Shown piece by piece: positions 62,030 through 64,000 of a stretch of 64,000 nt of DNA. The first letter of the stretch is position 1. Each line of letters opens with the position of its first letter. A model generated the notes under the pieces. It had not been told where the DNA came from, did no database searches, and saw only the letters and a program-made list of their open reading frames with translations. A program made the translations under genes and the position numbers. The DNA is taken from assembly GCA_012932295.1 (NCBI GenBank), contig JAAONU010000016.1, forward strand, positions 13,184,111-13,248,110. The letters run 5' to 3'. Origin of the DNA: Cyclina sinensis (lineage: Eukaryota; Mollusca; Bivalvia; Venerida; Veneridae).

Positions 62030-63040
62030 CTATCAAATTTTTCGTTCCCTTGAATTATATCTGATAAAGACCAGTTGATAGAAATATTTCAGCATTTTGC
62101 TTTAAGCCATTTTTTAACCTCTCCCCGGTAAGATTTTGTATGTTGACAGCTTGTGAGTTTCAATTAGGTTATTAAAGAAACAACACAAACTGTTATTTTT
62201 TATTTTCATGTTTTTGTAAAACATGGTTTATAGCTAGAATTCTGCGGTTAGTTTTGTATTGAAACCATTGTAAATTATAGCCTTTTGTTATCTTAAAGAG
62301 CAATCTGTAGATATATCCCCAATTAAAATTGTTTGTTAAGTTTAGTTCTTCGCTCCATTTTATGTTAGAAGCCGGACATAAATATTTCTACATCCCTTCT
62401 TTTGCTTGTTAGTTATTTAAGTTATTAGAGGTTGTAATGGTGTGTTTCCTTTTTTATTACCATGTGTAAAAGCCAAACGTACTAGAAATCTTTTGATAGA
62501 CTATAACACTATAGTACTGGAAACAGTTTGTGTTTTCTTGAGAAATTATTGAAGGACAGGAAGTGTTCTTCCTTTTTCAAAATTTCGTTCACTGAAATTA
62601 TTCCTGCATTAACAAATCTTATAATACTTTTGACATTTTGGTGTAATAATTCTTTTTGACCACTGAGTGAACATTCTTTAAATTTTCCTCATTTTTTGTT
62701 AAGTAGTTGGAATTTGTAATGCTGGGTAAGTTGATAAGTTAATACTTAAAAGTTAGAAAACGCCCGGCTCCCATACAAGCTTAAATTCAGGACAAAATTT
62801 AACTAAACTATTTTTCAAAGAACCAATTCAAACTACTTTACTTTTATCATTAGTGATCTTTAAGCCTGAACTTTTTAATATAACTAATAATATTATATAA
62901 CAGTTAATAGTATGTAATGTTTCCTTTAAAAAAATCTGTACCGTCTAACATTATAGATGTATCATCTTCATATTGAGACCATTTATTTCGATTCCTTTTA
63001 TGTTCTTATTGTTTCCATGGAATTATGTTAGATACCTGCC
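62030..63040 (-). pseudogene. LINE remnant with RT core, L1/Tx1-like (U3 and flank)
   Basis: From high to low coordinates the minus strand reads KGIEINGL (62978-62998), then in another frame YEDDTSIMLDGTD (62972-62934), where YADD would be expected, then SGLKITNDKSKVV with IGSLKNS and CPEFKLVW (about 62860-62765), then ENLKNVHSVVKKN (about 62690). Past about 62640 it joins the C-terminal part shared with U1 and U2. The connection segment with GGIRM is deleted here. The A-to-E change in the box, the frameshifts and the stops mark it as dead. It is the only unit that keeps the RT core. Confidence 0.75.
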
Positions 63041-63060
63041 AGCCTTATATGACTGAACAT

Positions 63061-63547
63061 TAGAATATGCTGTTTATACAAGAACTTCTATATACATTCC
63101 ATTTAGTACCAATGGGAAGCTACTGGCATTTAGTCATTCTAAAGTGGTTCATGACCCGCATTTTCATATAAACAGACAGAAGAGCCGAATCGAATAACGA
63201 ATTATTTTTCATTATGAAACATTTTACTTCCAGTTTGTTACATTTGAATCTTAGCTTTCGAGTATTTTTTTTTCAAGAAGAACACCGCCGGGAGAGAAAC
63301 TGCGACAATACGTTGCCAAACTCCACGCCCTGCTGAAGTATAAAGGGAGAGCACTGCGAAAAGGATTATATTTGATGAACCTTAATTTGAGTTACCTCTC
63401 TTTGACTTTTCGCGTTCCATATACGTTACAGAATTTACTACATGTGTCTAGCTAGATACGCCGTCACATGTAGAGCGGTTGTCCAGAAACTCAGACTGTG
63501 CTGCCGGATAAGACTATATCACAATTGCTCATATTGCTCGAAGGCTT
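63061..63547. other. No recognised feature
   Basis: Unique, slightly less AT-rich sequence between the LINE and the truncated TTAA element. I see no gene, RNA or repeat. Confidence 0.5.
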
Positions 63548-63913
63548 GACTAATGCTTAAAAAATAACTTACTGACAAAAAAATAAGTCAAATGATTACA
63601 TTATAAATTGATTTTTTCCCTTTCAAAGTGCTATACCGTAACGCAACGGTATAACTATATCGTATAAGATTAAAAGTAAATATCTCTAATATCACATTCG
63701 GCGATGGGGGTGACAGTAAAAGCGTTAGAAATATTTTGTTAACATGAGGGTCCAGAGTTCAAATCAGGCTGGAGCAAAAATATTTTTTTTTATTCTATTT
63801 TGACTTTTATAATCAGTTTTGAAGTAAAATATTATGTTGTTATAATCTCACGGCATCTAAATATATAATTTATGAGAAAATTTTTTTTATGTCAAATCTG
63901 GAGTACAGCCTCT
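63548..63913. mobile_element. Truncated copy of the 428-bp TTAA MITE
   Basis: From gactaatgcttaaaaaataac to acagcctct this matches about 49963-50328 almost base for base. TTAA follows the right end at 63914-63917. The left 60 or so bases, including the left inverted end, are missing. The abrupt left edge is at about 63547. Confidence 0.85.
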
Positions 63914-63917
63914 TTAA

Positions 63918-64000
63918 GCTCAGAGGTGAGGCCACTTTGCCTTTTCAAGTAGCCTGGATGTCAAATTTTCAGGTGCAAGGCAAGTACAAGGCATTCCTGT
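63918..64000. other. Window end, no recognised feature
   Basis: The last bases contain gcaaggcaagtacaaggca, loosely like the AAGGC words at the window start, but too short to interpret. Confidence 0.3.

Larger units (their letters stand above)
54131..62640 (+). repeat. Tandem segmental duplication, unit U3
   Basis: Colinear with U1 and U2 until about 62625, where it leaves the U2 sequence inside the LINE. It contains the empty target of the giant foldback at 55589-55592, the 206-bp TTAA element and about nine copies of the 37-bp satellite. It has about 580 bases at 61040-61622 that the others lack. No intact gene is present. Confidence 0.9.

Overview
This is 64 kb of AT-rich eukaryotic DNA, and I find no intact protein-coding gene in it. 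There is no operon-like packing and no long conserved reading frame. The content is decayed LINE retrotransposons, tRNA-derived SINEs, short non-autonomous DNA transposons, satellites and multi-kilobase duplications. The style fits an invertebrate genome. I infer a mollusc, probably a bivalve, from the LINE motifs and from a short TTAA-flanked element whose palindromic core I associate with bivalve genomes; this is recognition from memory and is not proven.

Layout. (1) 1-5.8 kb: a decayed LINE on the minus strand, a second LINE 3' end with a TTATC-type tail, then the first copy (R1) of a noncoding duplicated block that carries a 520-bp inverted-repeat transposon. (2) 8.6-22.2 kb: a second copy of that block (R2), which continues into the left arm of a large inverted duplication (about 10.97-15.65 kb against 18.35-22.15 kb, reversed). 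A 38-bp satellite lies in the spacer and another array just outside the right arm. The right arm (R3) carries a tRNA-derived SINE with clear target-site duplications. (3) 24.4-62.6 kb: three tandem units of an about 8.9-kb segmental duplication (U1, U2, U3), each with a LINE remnant, a tRNA-Asp-like SINE and a 37-bp satellite. (4) 32.264-46.659 kb: a 14.4-kb foldback element inserted in U2. Its two arms are thousands of bases of a 49-bp satellite in opposite orientation, around an about 3.3-kb centre. U3 holds the matching empty site. (5) 62.6-64 kb: the RT core of the LINE whose 3' part lies in U3, then a truncated TTAA element.

The parts do not form a pathway. They form a layered record: because every large block exists in two or three copies, most insertions can be read as filled against empty sites, which gives an order of events. 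The 206-bp TTAA element entered before U2 and U3 separated. The 14.4-kb foldback and a 428-bp TTAA element entered U2 alone. The LINE 3' part groups U1 with U3 instead, which suggests later exchange between units.

The most unusual object is the 14.4-kb foldback. Its satellite monomer is itself a hairpin, is largely free of stops in all three sense frames, and shows higher-order duplication in the longer arm.
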